Of a DNA stretch of 64,000 nucleotides, positions 37,307 through 46,420 are shown piece by piece. The notes beneath the pieces were generated by a model, which was not told where the DNA came from, ran no database searches, and saw only the letters and a list, made by a program, of their open reading frames with translations. The DNA lies in assembly GCF_014280075.1 (NCBI RefSeq), contig NZ_CP047950.1:868001-932000 (forward strand), in the 5' to 3' direction. A program made the translations under genes and the position numbers. Numbering within the stretch: the first letter of the stretch is position 1; the number at the start of each line of letters is the position of its first letter. Source of the stretch: Synechococcus sp. A15-62 (lineage in GTDB: Bacteria; Cyanobacteriota; Cyanobacteriia; PCC-6307; Cyanobiaceae).

Positions 37307-38341
37307 TCAGGCCAGTGTCCCACCTGACTCCGCCAGCATCCGGGCGCGACAGGCTGCACTGAACAGTCCGGCATCGGGATCGATCACCGCCGTGACCTGC
37401 ATCCCTTCGATCAGCTCGCGGAAGCGACCCTTATCGCGCATCGCATTGAGAAAGCTGGCGGATTGCAGTCCCTTCAGTTGTTTTGATGCGGTGCCCCCAC
37501 CAACCCAGAGACCTCCTGTGCAGAGTTCCTGGAGGGCAAGATCGCCTGCCGCTGCCCCATAGGCCTCCAGCCAGAGCTGTAGAGCGCGTTGCATCAAGGG
37601 ATCACCCCCTTCAGCAGCGACGCTCACCTGAGCGGGAAGATCGTTGGAGCTGTTGCGCCGCCAAGCCTCCGCCACGCTGCGCAGGGGGTGCATGGCGGCG
37701 TCGGGTTTCTGAAGCAGCCAGTGGGCCACATGCCCCAGGCCGGTGCCACTCACGATGCGTTCGATCGACAGCCGGCTGATGCCGAGGTCTTGTTTGAGCC
37801 AGCAGGCCAGCTCCCATTCCGATTCATTGCGCGGGGCAAATTCGCGGTGCCCTCCTTCGCTCGCCAGGGCCACCAGGCCCCGTTCACTCTGCAGTCCTCG
37901 TGCCATGCCGAGACCGGTGCCGGCACCAAGAATTGCCACGGGGCCCTTGTCCTGGTGGCCCCTCTGAAGGATCACCTGCTGATTGCCGTCGAAGTGGGGC
38001 AGTCCGTAAATCAGCACGCCGAAATCATTCACCAGTTCGAGCTGTTCTGTGCCCGCAGCCTTCGCCAGGTCGGCCTCCCGCAGTCGCCAGGGAAGGTTGG
38101 TGATCCGGGCCTCGCTCCGACGCACCGGACCGGCAACGGCGATGCAGGCATGCGTTGGGGCTTGGAGATCAGCGGGACGGTTGTTGAGGAAGGCCTCGAG
38201 CATCGGCTCAAGCGATGCCCATTCCCCTGAGCGGAAGCGTTCTTGATGCAGCAGGCGCAGCTGACCCGCCTCACTCCCGTAGAGAGCAAGCAGAGTCTTG
38301 GTGCCTCCCATGTCCCCCGCCAGGAGTGTGGTGGTGGCCAT
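37307..38341 (-). CDS. glk: Glucokinase
   Basis: A 344-residue classical glucokinase (Pfam glucokinase clan), phosphorylating glucose with ATP. It carries LLAGDMGGTKTLLALYG, VNDFGVLIYGLP, GAGTGLGMARG and a GGLWVGGGTASKQLKGL end. The ATG at 38341 is well placed. It is distinct from the ROK protein at 29466. Together they give two sugar-kinase families 7 kb apart. Confidence 0.93.
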   Translation of the reverse strand: MATTTLLAGDMGGTKTLLALYGSEAGQLRLLHQERFRSGEWASLEPMLEAFLNNRPADLQAPTHACIAVAGPVRRSEARITNLPWRLREADLAKAAGTEQLELVNDFGVLIYGLPHFDGNQQVILQRGHQDKGPVAILGAGTGLGMARGLQSERGLVALASEGGHREFAPRNESEWELACWLKQDLGISRLSIERIVSGTGLGHVAHWLLQKPDAAMHPLRSVAEAWRRNSSNDLPAQVSVAAEGGDPLMQRALQLWLEAYGAAAGDLALQELCTGGLWVGGGTASKQLKGLQSASFLNAMRDKGRFRELIEGMQVTAVIDPDAGLFSAACRARMLAESGGTLA

Positions 38342-38376
38342 CCAGGGCTGTGGCGTCTCCTACCAGCGTGGTTCGC

Positions 38377-38772
38377 TCAAGAAAAGAAGTCCAGTGGAAG
38401 TGGTCCCCAGGTGGTGCTTGGCGTGGTGTCGTCATCGCCGTGGCCACTGATCAGAATTCCTTCGCCGAGGCCGTGCTCGATCCGAATGCGGATCGTGCCC
38501 CCCTTCTGATTGGCTTTCAGGAAAACAGGACCCGCTTCCTCAGGGCTGTCGACGAGCTCCAGCGGCTCCCACTGTTGGCTTTGCTCCAGGCTGCGCAGCG
38601 CTGTGAGGGCCTGCTCGCTGGACGGAGCCATAACGCCGATGGTGAACCAGCTGGCCTTGGCCATGGTCTGATCGAGTTCTGCTCGCAGCTCACTTTTGAT
38701 CTGGGGCAGCAGCTCCGGTGCTCCGCGCAGACGCGCGAGATCGGCAAGGTTCTGCACGGGGGAATCCGTCAT
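38377..38772 (-). CDS. DUF1824 family protein
   Basis: A 131-residue cyanobacterial/plant-plastid family of unknown function. The helix AELDQTMAKASWFTIGVMAPS and the strands GGTIRIRIEHGLGEGILIS fit DUF1824. The ATG overlaps the thrS stop (ATGA), so it is translated with the synthetase gene upstream. Confidence 0.8.
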   Translation of the reverse strand: MTDSPVQNLADLARLRGAPELLPQIKSELRAELDQTMAKASWFTIGVMAPSSEQALTALRSLEQSQQWEPLELVDSPEEAGPVFLKANQKGGTIRIRIEHGLGEGILISGHGDDDTTPSTTWGPLPLDFFS

Positions 38773-40580
38773 CGGTTCAGCTCCAGGCCTGCTGCGCGCT
38801 CGCTGTTGGCCGTCTGGGCAGCACTGAGAAGGTCGGACACTGCTGTAACCCCGAGATCACCGTCATGTCGGCTGCGCAGGCTCACGGCGTTCTGCTCCGC
38901 TTCCTTGGCACCGATCACTGCCAACACAGGGATCTTCATCTGTTCGCCGGTGCGGATCAATTTGCCGAGCCGGTCGCCGCTGCGGTCGACGGTGGCGCGA
39001 ACACCAGCCTTGGTGAGCTGATCGAGCAGCTGCTCCGCGTAGGGCTGCACCTCGTCGGTGACCGGCAGCAGACGCACCTGCTCGGGGGCCAGCCAGAAGG
39101 GGTAATCGCCGGCGTAGTTCTCGGTCATGATCCCGAAGAACCGCTCCAGCGAACCGAAGATGGCGCGGTGGATCATGATCGGCCGCTGCTTGCTGCCGTC
39201 GGCGGCGATGTAGTCGAGCTCGAACCGTTCCGGCAAGTTGAAATCCAACTGGATGGTGGAGCACTGCCACATCCGGCCGATGGCGTCTTCGATCTTGAGG
39301 TCGATTTTCGGGCCGTAGAAGGCACCGCCGCCCTCATCGATTTTGTAAGCCCAACCCTTGCGCTCCAGGGCCTCAATCAGTCCCTTGGTGGCCAGGTCCC
39401 AGACGGCGTCTTCGCCGATGGACTTCTCTGGGCGGGTGGAGAGATTGATCTCGTAGTTGCTGAAATCGAAGGTGGAGAGGATCCGTTCGGTGAGATCGAG
39501 GATCTTCAGGATCTCGTCGCTGATCTGCTCCGGCAGGCAGAACACATGGGCATCGTCCTGGGTGAAGCCCCGCACCCGCATCAGACCGTGCATCACACCG
39601 GGCCGCTCGTAGCGATACACCGTTCCCAGCTCCGCCCAGCGGATGGGCAGTTCCCGGTAGCTGCGCAGTTTGCTGGCGTAGGTGAGCACGTGGAACGGGC
39701 AGTTCATCGGCTTGAGCTGGTACTCCCGCTCGTCCACCTCCATCGGGCCAAACATGCTCTCGGCGTAGAAGTCGAGGTGGCCTGAGGTCTTCCAGAGGCT
39801 GATGTCCGCCACGTGGGGGGTGTAAAGGAGCTCGTATCCGCCCTCGAAGTGGGCCTGGCGCCAGAACTCCTCGATCAACAGGCGCATGCGGGCACCGCGG
39901 GGGTGCCAGAACACCAGGCCAGCCCCGGCCTCATCCTCGATGGAGAAGAGGTCGAGGTCTTTGCCGATGCGGCGATGGTCGCGGCGAAGCGCTTCTTCCT
40001 TGCGGCGTTTGTGCTCCGCCAGCTGTTCCGGGGTCTCCCAGGCCGTGCCGTAGATGCGTTGCAGCTGCGCTTTGGTTTCATCGCCTCGCCAGTAAGCGCC
40101 TGCGACGCTTTCCAGCTCGAAGGCCTTGGCATTGAGTTGGCCGGTGTGATCCACGTGGGGGCCGGCACAAAGGTCCCACCAGTCCTCTCCAAGGGTGTAA
40201 AGGGTGATCGGTTCCTGCAGTCCCTCAAGAATCTCGAGCTTGTAGGGCTCGTTCTGGGCTTTGATTTTTTCCTCGGCCTCGTTGCGGCTTACTTCAACCC
40301 GCTGAAGGGGCAGCTTCTTATTGATGATTTTGATCATCCCCTTCTTGATGGCCTTCAGGTCGGCCTCCGTAAAGGGATCGGGATTGTCGAAGTCGTAATA
40401 GAAACCTGTTTCGGTCCAGGGGCCGATGGTGACGCGTGCCTTAGGAAACAACTGCTGCACAGCCATGGCCATCACATGGCTCATGGAGTGCCGAATCTTC
40501 AGCAGTTGATCGCTTTCGCTGGTCTTGGGCAGAACCACCGGTGCTGAAGGGGCTGGGGTGGTTGCTGCAGCGCTGCTCAC
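38769..40580 (-). CDS. thrS: Threonyl-tRNA synthetase
   Basis: A 603-residue class II synthetase. The editing-domain signature RHSMSHVMAMA is at about residue 32, meaning the usual N-terminal TGS domain of longer bacterial enzymes is absent. Then follow the catalytic motifs KPMNCPFHVLTY (zinc cysteine), RYERPGVMHGLMRVRGFTQDD and PIMIHRAIFGSLERF, and the anticodon-binding domain. GTG start at 40580. It is followed by the DUF1824 gene, coupled. Confidence 0.95.
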   Translation of the reverse strand: MSSAAATTPAPSAPVVLPKTSESDQLLKIRHSMSHVMAMAVQQLFPKARVTIGPWTETGFYYDFDNPDPFTEADLKAIKKGMIKIINKKLPLQRVEVSRNEAEEKIKAQNEPYKLEILEGLQEPITLYTLGEDWWDLCAGPHVDHTGQLNAKAFELESVAGAYWRGDETKAQLQRIYGTAWETPEQLAEHKRRKEEALRRDHRRIGKDLDLFSIEDEAGAGLVFWHPRGARMRLLIEEFWRQAHFEGGYELLYTPHVADISLWKTSGHLDFYAESMFGPMEVDEREYQLKPMNCPFHVLTYASKLRSYRELPIRWAELGTVYRYERPGVMHGLMRVRGFTQDDAHVFCLPEQISDEILKILDLTERILSTFDFSNYEINLSTRPEKSIGEDAVWDLATKGLIEALERKGWAYKIDEGGGAFYGPKIDLKIEDAIGRMWQCSTIQLDFNLPERFELDYIAADGSKQRPIMIHRAIFGSLERFFGIMTENYAGDYPFWLAPEQVRLLPVTDEVQPYAEQLLDQLTKAGVRATVDRSGDRLGKLIRTGEQMKIPVLAVIGAKEAEQNAVSLRSRHDGDLGVTAVSDLLSAAQTANSERAAGLELNR

Positions 40581-40606
40581 CGATTCAGGTTCAGGGCCTC
40601 CATCCT

Positions 40607-40963
40607 ATGGGCGAGACCCGAGGGCAACACGTGGGTGAGTCAACCAATCGGGAAGCTGGCGCACTCTTGGATGAGTTGCTGTCTTCCCTTCTCGATGACT
40701 TCGAGCACTGGTTTCAGCGGGGCGAGGAGCTTCTGCAGGCCTGTCCGGAGGAGGTGATGCCGCGGGAGGAGCGTCAGCGCATGGAGGAGCGGTTGCAGGA
40801 CGGCAAGAAGGCCATTGCTGCAACGCGATCACTTGTTGCTGCATCAACGCAGCCCATGGCGGTCTCCATGGAGGTTATGAGCCCGTGGCATGGCCTGGTC
40901 ACGGAGGTGTGGGCTCTGGCCGCGAGGTTGGGGTCGTCCCGCTCGACTCAGGCACCCAGTTGA
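40607..40963 (+). CDS. DUF2605 family protein
   Basis: A 118-residue helical cyanobacterial protein of unknown function: LLSSLLDDFEHWFQRGEELLQ and MSPWHGLVTEVWALAARLG match the DUF2605 pattern. It begins at ATG 40607, divergent from thrS with only 26 bases between starts, and its end overlaps the convergent GH24 gene by 16 bases. Confidence 0.8.
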   Translation: MGETRGQHVGESTNREAGALLDELLSSLLDDFEHWFQRGEELLQACPEEVMPREERQRMEERLQDGKKAIAATRSLVAASTQPMAVSMEVMSPWHGLVTEVWALAARLGSSRSTQAPS

Positions 40964-41622
40964 TTGCGCAACTCGCGCAAGTTGCTGCTGTAGAAGCTCG
41001 CCAGTTCCTGATGGCTCTTCACAGGTTGACCGTAGGCGGAGCGGCCAGTCCAGGTGGGGAAGGATGCCCATTCCGGAGCCAGCTTTGCCATGGCGTTCTT
41101 GGTCAGGCCCTGTCGGTCAATTTCTTTGAGAGCACCCCGGCGCTCAACAAGGTGCAGAGCGGCCTGATCCTGGTGCCTGGGTTCGAAGCTGCTCAGCCTG
41201 AGTTCCTTCGCCACTCCTTTCCAGGTCTTGGGCAGAAATTGATAAGCCCCGGCAGCGGCGCTGGTGTAGCGCTTCACGATCACCCGCTCGGGATGGCGTG
41301 AGAGGTCCTGAAACTGCCCTCCCCCGTACATGATCCGATAGCCCTTGTCTTCGCCGTCCTTCCAGGTTCCCTCGGCGTAGCGAATGGTGTTGAGCAGGGC
41401 GCGTCGCTCAGGCGTCAGCTCATAACGACCGCCCTCCTTGCCGAAGGACAGGGTGGCGCGGCTGCTGGTGGCGCTTTGCTCAGCCTGTTCTGCAGGCGCC
41501 TCTGCGTTCTGGATCGGCTGTTTGGCTCCTGCGGACAGCACCAATCCTGCAGTCAGGGCTGCACCGACCACAGGCCGGCTCCAACGTGTGGCTGGGCTGA
41601 ACACAGAAAAAAGACGATGCAC
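40948..41622 (-). CDS. Lysozyme-like GH24/GH104 muramidase
   Basis: About 224 residues. An N-terminal hydrophobic stretch (VVGAALTAGLVLSAG) may be a signal or anchor; then a low-complexity alanine/glutamate linker and a phage lambda lysozyme-like domain: ALLNTIRYAEGTWKDG (catalytic Glu), YTSAAAGAYQFLPKTWKGVAKEL and AALHLVERRGALKEI. Likely cleaves peptidoglycan in the periplasm. GTG at 41622 is preferred to a TTG three codons upstream. Its neighbours are housekeeping genes, not phage genes. Confidence 0.82.
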   Translation of the reverse strand: MHRLFSVFSPATRWSRPVVGAALTAGLVLSAGAKQPIQNAEAPAEQAEQSATSSRATLSFGKEGGRYELTPERRALLNTIRYAEGTWKDGEDKGYRIMYGGGQFQDLSRHPERVIVKRYTSAAAGAYQFLPKTWKGVAKELRLSSFEPRHQDQAALHLVERRGALKEIDRQGLTKNAMAKLAPEWASFPTWTGRSAYGQPVKSHQELASFYSSNLRELRNQLGA

Positions 41623-41737
41623 GCAGAACAATCGGGTGGACGGTCACAGTGCTGGCCCATGAGGCCTGGACGCGAGATCGGCGCCTGAGGGGTTGACTCG
41701 TCGTCTCCGCTGTGTATATGCAGCTGAGAGAAGGGTG

Positions 41738-41753
41738 AGAGTCTTGCAAGACT
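41738..41753. repeat. Perfect 16-bp palindrome
   Basis: GAGTCTTGCAAGACTC is a perfect self-complement in the 234-base gap between the GH24 start and the trpS stop. Directly downstream is TCGCGA-rich sequence. It could be an operator or part of a terminator for trpS; neither is established. Confidence 0.45.
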
Positions 41754-41856
41754 CGCGGTCGCGACTGAGGTTGTCTTGGTCAGGCCTTGGTGGCCAGCGC
41801 CCAAGGTCGTGCCAGCCGCATTGATAAGTGCGGCTGATGCTTGCCTTGGGTGGCGA

Positions 41857-42870
41857 TCAGGCTGGTCGGGCGAAGCCCAAGGCGTCCCGAACCCGTTCAA
41901 GCGTGGCGTTGGCCACGGTTTCGGCTTTCTCGCGGCCTGTGCTCAGCACATGGTCGAGCTCGGTGGGGTCCTGCATCAGCTCCCGGTAGCGGGCCTGGAT
42001 CGGCTCCAGGGCGTTCACGGTGGCTTCGGCCAGCAACGGCTTGAACTGTCCCCAACCCATCTCGGCACATTCAGTGGCGGCCTGCTCCCGCCCCTTGCCG
42101 CTGAGGATTGCGTAGAGCCCCAGCAGGTTGTCGGTTTCTGGTCGATCAGGGTTGCCGAATTCGAGGCCACGTTCTGGATCGGTTTTGGCGCGTTTGATCT
42201 TCTTGGTGATCAGCTCGGGAGGGTCCAGAAGCGTGATGCGACTCCCCTCGTTGGGATCGCTCTTGCTCATCTTGCTGCGACCATCCGTCAGGCTCATCAC
42301 CCGTGCCCCTTCTTTGAGGATCATCGGTTTGGGCACTTTGAGCACCGGCGTCTCCTTGTCGCCGAAGCGGGCATTGATGCGCTGTTGGGCGATGTCCCGC
42401 GCCAACTCCAGGTGTTGCTTCTGATCCTCTCCAACGGGCACCAGGTCAGCGTCGTAGAGAAGGATGTCGGCGGCCATCAACACGGGGTAGTCCAGCAGGC
42501 CCACGGAGACGTTGTCCCCCTGCTTCACGGCTTTCTCCTTGAACTGAATCATCCGCTCCAGCCAGTTGAGCGGCGTGACGCAATTCAGCAACCAGCACAG
42601 TTCGCTGTGGGCTGCCACCTGGCTCTGGACGAACACCGAGCAGCGTTTGGGGTCCATGCCACAGGCCAAGTAGAGCGCTGCTGTGGAACGGGTGTCCTCA
42701 GCCAAGCGGCTGGGGTCATGGGGAACGGTGATGGCGTGGAGATCCACGACACATACAAAGGTGTCGTGGGTCTCCTGCAGATCAACCCAATTGCGGATGG
42801 CACCCAGCCAATTGCCGAGGTGCAGTGCTCCGGTCGGTTGCACCCCGGAAAGAACCCTTGGCTGGCTCAT
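41857..42870 (-). CDS. trpS: Tryptophanyl-tRNA synthetase
   Basis: A 337-residue class I synthetase: SQPRVLSGVQPTGALHLGNWL (HIGH-like HLGN) near residue 17, and KMSKSDPNEGSRI as the KMSKS loop. The tryptophan-specific body and the C-terminal anticodon-binding helices are complete. The ATG at 42870 is four bases after the preceding RG-rich gene's stop. Confidence 0.95.
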   Translation of the reverse strand: MSQPRVLSGVQPTGALHLGNWLGAIRNWVDLQETHDTFVCVVDLHAITVPHDPSRLAEDTRSTAALYLACGMDPKRCSVFVQSQVAAHSELCWLLNCVTPLNWLERMIQFKEKAVKQGDNVSVGLLDYPVLMAADILLYDADLVPVGEDQKQHLELARDIAQQRINARFGDKETPVLKVPKPMILKEGARVMSLTDGRSKMSKSDPNEGSRITLLDPPELITKKIKRAKTDPERGLEFGNPDRPETDNLLGLYAILSGKGREQAATECAEMGWGQFKPLLAEATVNALEPIQARYRELMQDPTELDHVLSTGREKAETVANATLERVRDALGFARPA

Positions 42871-42873
42871 CAA

Positions 42874-43389
42874 TCAGGCCTCGGTTGCTTCGGTTTTGGT
42901 GTCGTCGCTGGAGGCGGCTTCTGACTCCACCACCGGCTCCACAACTGGTTCCACCTCTGGCTCGGCAACCGGTTCAGCCGGGACTTCCGGCTGGGGTTTG
43001 GCCGGTCGGGCAAAGGGATTCGGACGGGACCCACGGCCACCACGCTCATCGTCAGAGCGGCGGCCACGACCGCCACCATCGCGGCCACCACCATCACGCC
43101 GTCCCCCCCGGGCAGGCTGATTGCGTTGCTGCTCGATCAGGGCGTCGAGTTGGCCGTCCTCCAGCATTTGGCCGAGGCTGCGAACCGCGAAACCCAGAAC
43201 GGCGACGGTTGAGCGGAGGTTGAAGGCCTCCTGCAGTGCCCTTGCCGAGCGCATTTCGTTGTCACTCAGGCGAATCCGGAAGCCTCCGCCTTCACGGCCG
43301 CCACCACGGTTGCCACGACTGCGCTGACCGTCTCGGCCGCCGTCTCCCTGTCCCGCCTGTTGTTGGGGATCGCTGTAGGAATCACTCAT
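42874..43389 (-). CDS. RG-rich conserved protein
   Basis: A 171-residue protein of unknown function. Glycine/arginine-rich stretches (GQRSRGNRGGGREGGG and RRDGGGRDGGGRGRR) flank a folded domain at residues 36-85 (RIRLSDNEMRSARALQEAF, LRSTVAVLGFAVRSLGQML). The C-terminal 45 residues are acidic, with repeats like PVAEPEVEPVVEPVVE. RG repeats suggest RNA binding. It precedes trpS closely and may share its transcript. Confidence 0.75.
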   Translation of the reverse strand: MSDSYSDPQQQAGQGDGGRDGQRSRGNRGGGREGGGFRIRLSDNEMRSARALQEAFNLRSTVAVLGFAVRSLGQMLEDGQLDALIEQQRNQPARGGRRDGGGRDGGGRGRRSDDERGGRGSRPNPFARPAKPQPEVPAEPVAEPEVEPVVEPVVESEAASSDDTKTEATEA

Positions 43390-43405
43390 GGCCCATGGCC
43401 TGGAA

Positions 43406-43933
43406 TCAGGCGCAAGTGTGACGCATCACCGGGGTGGTTTCGGTGATCCAGAGCAGCTGGTGGCATTCAACGCTGTTCTCGCGAGCCAGCACGAGCATCG
43501 GAACCGCCGTGACCCCCCGCTCAATCCGTTCGCGATAGCTGCTCACCAGTTGTCGGTACCGCTCGGCTGTCCAACCGTGGAGGGCCGTGTCACGACTGTT
43601 CCAGTAGTCCTGCAGCGCCCTCTGGCAGTCCTCGATGCCGAAGTCATGCCAGCAGTTCTGTTGGGCCAACAGTGGATCCATCCCCTGCTTCAGCAGGCGC
43701 CGGTAATGCACCAGTTCCGGGGCTTCATCGCGTCCATCCGGAGGGAGCAAACGGTGCAGTTGCGTGAGGGGGGTTCGAGACAGCCGCAACCAGCAGCGTT
43801 CCCGCAGCAACACAGGAAGTTGCCACGACCAGCCGTCGGCACGGCGAACTTCATCGAGCACCTCAATCAGTCCTCGCTGCTGACGCTCGGTCAGCCCAGT
43901 GAGCGCGTGGGTTGTGGTCTCGACCTCAGCCAT
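43406..43933 (-). CDS. Conserved hypothetical protein, 175 aa
   Basis: A helical, soluble protein starting MAEVETTTHALTGLTERQQ, with QQNCWHDFGIEDCQRALQDYW and RYRQLVSSYRERIERG segments. No motif I can name. The open frame extends to 44113, but the ATG at 43933, overlapping the CDF stop by eight bases, is the sensible start and implies translational coupling to the transporter. Confidence 0.65.
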   Translation of the reverse strand: MAEVETTTHALTGLTERQQRGLIEVLDEVRRADGWSWQLPVLLRERCWLRLSRTPLTQLHRLLPPDGRDEAPELVHYRRLLKQGMDPLLAQQNCWHDFGIEDCQRALQDYWNSRDTALHGWTAERYRQLVSSYRERIERGVTAVPMLVLARENSVECHQLLWITETTPVMRHTCA

Positions 43934-44852
43934 GGGCGCCGGTGTAGGTGATCCCGTCCTCCACGTAGTCCTTGGGTTCCAGATGAATGGTGCACCGCAC
44001 CGGCCCGAAGCTTTCGTCCAAGCGCTCTTCCACCTGTTCGGTGATCCGGTGCGCCTTGGTGAGGTCGTCTGCGTCGACAACCATATGCATTTCGATGAAC
44101 ACCTGCTGGCCAAGAACGCCCCGGCTGGCGATGTCGTGGCAGTTCATCACCCCTGCGGTGGTCATGGCTTCGGCATAGATGGCTTCAGGCGCAACCGCCA
44201 TGTGGTCCACAAGCCAGGGCAAGGTGCCGCGCAGCACCTGCCAGCAAACACGAATCAAAAGCAGTGCCATGGGGATGGCCAGTGCAACGTCGAGCCAGCT
44301 CACCTGCAACCAGACCGCCCCCGCCATGCCCACCAGCACCACCACGGTGGTCCAAACGTCGCTCGCCGCATGTTGGGCATCTGCCTTGAGCAGGTTGCTG
44401 TTCAGTCGCCGACCTTCCCGCAGCTCATATCCCGCGAGCAGGAGGTTGAATCCCAGCACCAGCGTGAGCAGCACCAGCTCCTGGCTGGTCACACGGATGG
44501 GAGGCAGGCCTTCCAGGAGCCTCTCCCCTGAACGAAGCAGGATCTCGATGGCTGTGAACAGGATGAAACCAGCGATACCCAGGGCTCCCACCGCCTCGTA
44601 TTTGCGGTGGCCGTAGGGGTGATCCCTGTCGGGACGTGGATCGGAAAGCTTGTTGGTGACCAGTCCCGTGAGGCTGGACAACGCATCGGTGGCGCTGTGC
44701 ATGCCATCAGCGATCACCGCAAGGGAACCACTCATGGCCCCCACCAGAAGCTTCAGCAGCGACATGCTGATGTTCAGGGCCAGGGCCACCATGAGGACTC
44801 TCCGCACCCCCTGGCGGTTGTCGACCATCGCGATGGGATGACTGTGCGTCAC
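43926..44852 (-). CDS. Cation diffusion facilitator transporter
   Basis: A 308-residue CDF metal exporter. Membrane helices occur in the first 210 residues, with the metal-site pattern GSLAVIADGMHSATDAL in helix II and NLLKADAQHAASDVWTT in helix V, then a C-terminal cytosolic domain with EMHMVVDADDLTKAH. Probable Zn/Fe/Mn export from the cytosol; metal not assignable. GTG start at 44852. Confidence 0.9.
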   Translation of the reverse strand: MTHSHPIAMVDNRQGVRRVLMVALALNISMSLLKLLVGAMSGSLAVIADGMHSATDALSSLTGLVTNKLSDPRPDRDHPYGHRKYEAVGALGIAGFILFTAIEILLRSGERLLEGLPPIRVTSQELVLLTLVLGFNLLLAGYELREGRRLNSNLLKADAQHAASDVWTTVVVLVGMAGAVWLQVSWLDVALAIPMALLLIRVCWQVLRGTLPWLVDHMAVAPEAIYAEAMTTAGVMNCHDIASRGVLGQQVFIEMHMVVDADDLTKAHRITEQVEERLDESFGPVRCTIHLEPKDYVEDGITYTGAHG

Positions 44853-44997
44853 GGCTAACTAGGGCCTCATCCCAACTTATGGAGAAGTCGTGCTTCTGGC
44901 CTGATGTTCTGGTCTCGGGTGGTGGGTTGAGCTAAGAAGGGCCACTGCTACAGCAGCCGTTCTGTTGAAACTCCCGGCTTCATGGCCCGACCTGGTG

Positions 44998-46281
44998 ATG
45001 CCACCGTCGTCGCTGCTGCGGCCGTTGGCTCTTGCTGGAGCTGGCCTGCTTGCGGGACAGTGGCTGATCAGTGATGTGATGCACGTTCCCGGCGGGGGGC
45101 TGGGGCTGCTGGCAGCTGGTGGCGTGGTGATCTGGCTTGGCCGCAAGCCAAGCCAACCTCGGTTCACTGCACCGGTCTCACTGGATGGCTGGCTGACTCG
45201 ATGTCAGCAAGTGCTGGATCAGTTCGCACATTTCGAGCAGCAACCCTCTGCGGATCTGGCCCGTCGTGCTGAGCTGAAGTCGGTCTTGGAGCGCAGCGGT
45301 CCTGTGCGCATGGCGATGGTTGCCTTGGGAGGCTCCCAGGGACCGAATGAAGCAGACCTCAGCAGCTCTCTGGCTGGCCCGGTGCCGTTGACGCTGTCAC
45401 TCTGCCATCCACTAACCACCGATGTCGGCAGACGTTGCTGGCCCCGCGGCCTGGTGGATCAGGACCTGATCCTGTTCAGCCTGCAGGCGCCACTGCTGGC
45501 TTCGGATCTGCTCTGGCTTCAGCAGGTGCCGGAGGATCAGCCGGCCTGGTTGCTTTTGGCGACTGAAGCTGAGAACGCATCCACCGACGCTGTCTCTGCT
45601 GTTCGGGATGACCTTCCCCCGCGCTGGCGCGAGCGAATCCTGGTTCAGGAGCCGTCGATGCAGCTGCGCACTGCCCTTGCACCGCTGCGCCGTTCGCTCA
45701 AACAGGCTGCAGTTGAGACGCGGCCGCGGCTGTTGGCGGAACTGCACCGGCGTTGGCAGCGGGACCTCGAATTGCTGCGGCGTGAACGCTTTCTGCAGAT
45801 CCAGCAGCGCACCCAGTGGGTGGTGGCAGGGTCTGTGATGGCCTCCCCCATTTCCAGCCTGGATCTCTTCGCTGTCGCCGTCGGGAACGGTTTGATGATC
45901 AAGGAGATGGGAGAGATCTGGGGGACGTCACTGCAGCCCGATCTGCTGAGGGAGGCGGCGACACAGCTGGCTCGGGTGGCCCTCGCCCAGGGCGTGGTGG
46001 AGTGGACCGGTCAGACCTTGCTTGGACTGGCCAAGCTTGATGGGGGCAGCTGGCTGATCGCCGGTTCGATGCAGGCGCTCAGCGCTGCTTACCTCACCCG
46101 TGTGGTGGGCCGATCCATGGCGGATTGGCTGGCGATCAATGCTGGTGTGGATGAGCTTGATCTTGTGGCGTTGAAGCAGCAGGCACCGTTGCTCGTGGCT
46201 CGGGCTGCAGAGGAGGAGCGGGTGAACTGGAATGGCTTCGTTCAGCAATCCCGTGACTGGTTGCTTAATGCAACTTCATGA
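44998..46281 (+). CDS. DUF697 family membrane protein
   Basis: About 427 residues. N-terminal membrane helices (ALAGAGLLAGQWL, GLGLLAAGGVVIWLG), a long soluble centre, and a C-terminal DUF697-like membrane part (QWVVAGSVMASPISSLDLFAVAVGN, LAKLDGGSWLIAGSMQALSAAYLTRVVG). DUF697 proteins are usually tied to GTPase domains; none is evident here. Start may also be GTG 44995 or TTG 44965. It is upstream of psbA but with its own 139-base gap. Confidence 0.7.
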   Translation: MPPSSLLRPLALAGAGLLAGQWLISDVMHVPGGGLGLLAAGGVVIWLGRKPSQPRFTAPVSLDGWLTRCQQVLDQFAHFEQQPSADLARRAELKSVLERSGPVRMAMVALGGSQGPNEADLSSSLAGPVPLTLSLCHPLTTDVGRRCWPRGLVDQDLILFSLQAPLLASDLLWLQQVPEDQPAWLLLATEAENASTDAVSAVRDDLPPRWRERILVQEPSMQLRTALAPLRRSLKQAAVETRPRLLAELHRRWQRDLELLRRERFLQIQQRTQWVVAGSVMASPISSLDLFAVAVGNGLMIKEMGEIWGTSLQPDLLREAATQLARVALAQGVVEWTGQTLLGLAKLDGGSWLIAGSMQALSAAYLTRVVGRSMADWLAINAGVDELDLVALKQQAPLLVARAAEEERVNWNGFVQQSRDWLLNATS

Positions 46282-46420
46282 ACGCTTAGTAAAGTGCTTA
46301 ATGAAGTTTTTTTGAGAGCTGATTCCGATTGTTGAGATGTCATGTAACGGAACGTTCCATCCATAAACTTGATCCACCTTTCCCTTTTTTGGGAGAGGTT
46401 CATCCGTCTTCTTTTCTTCC

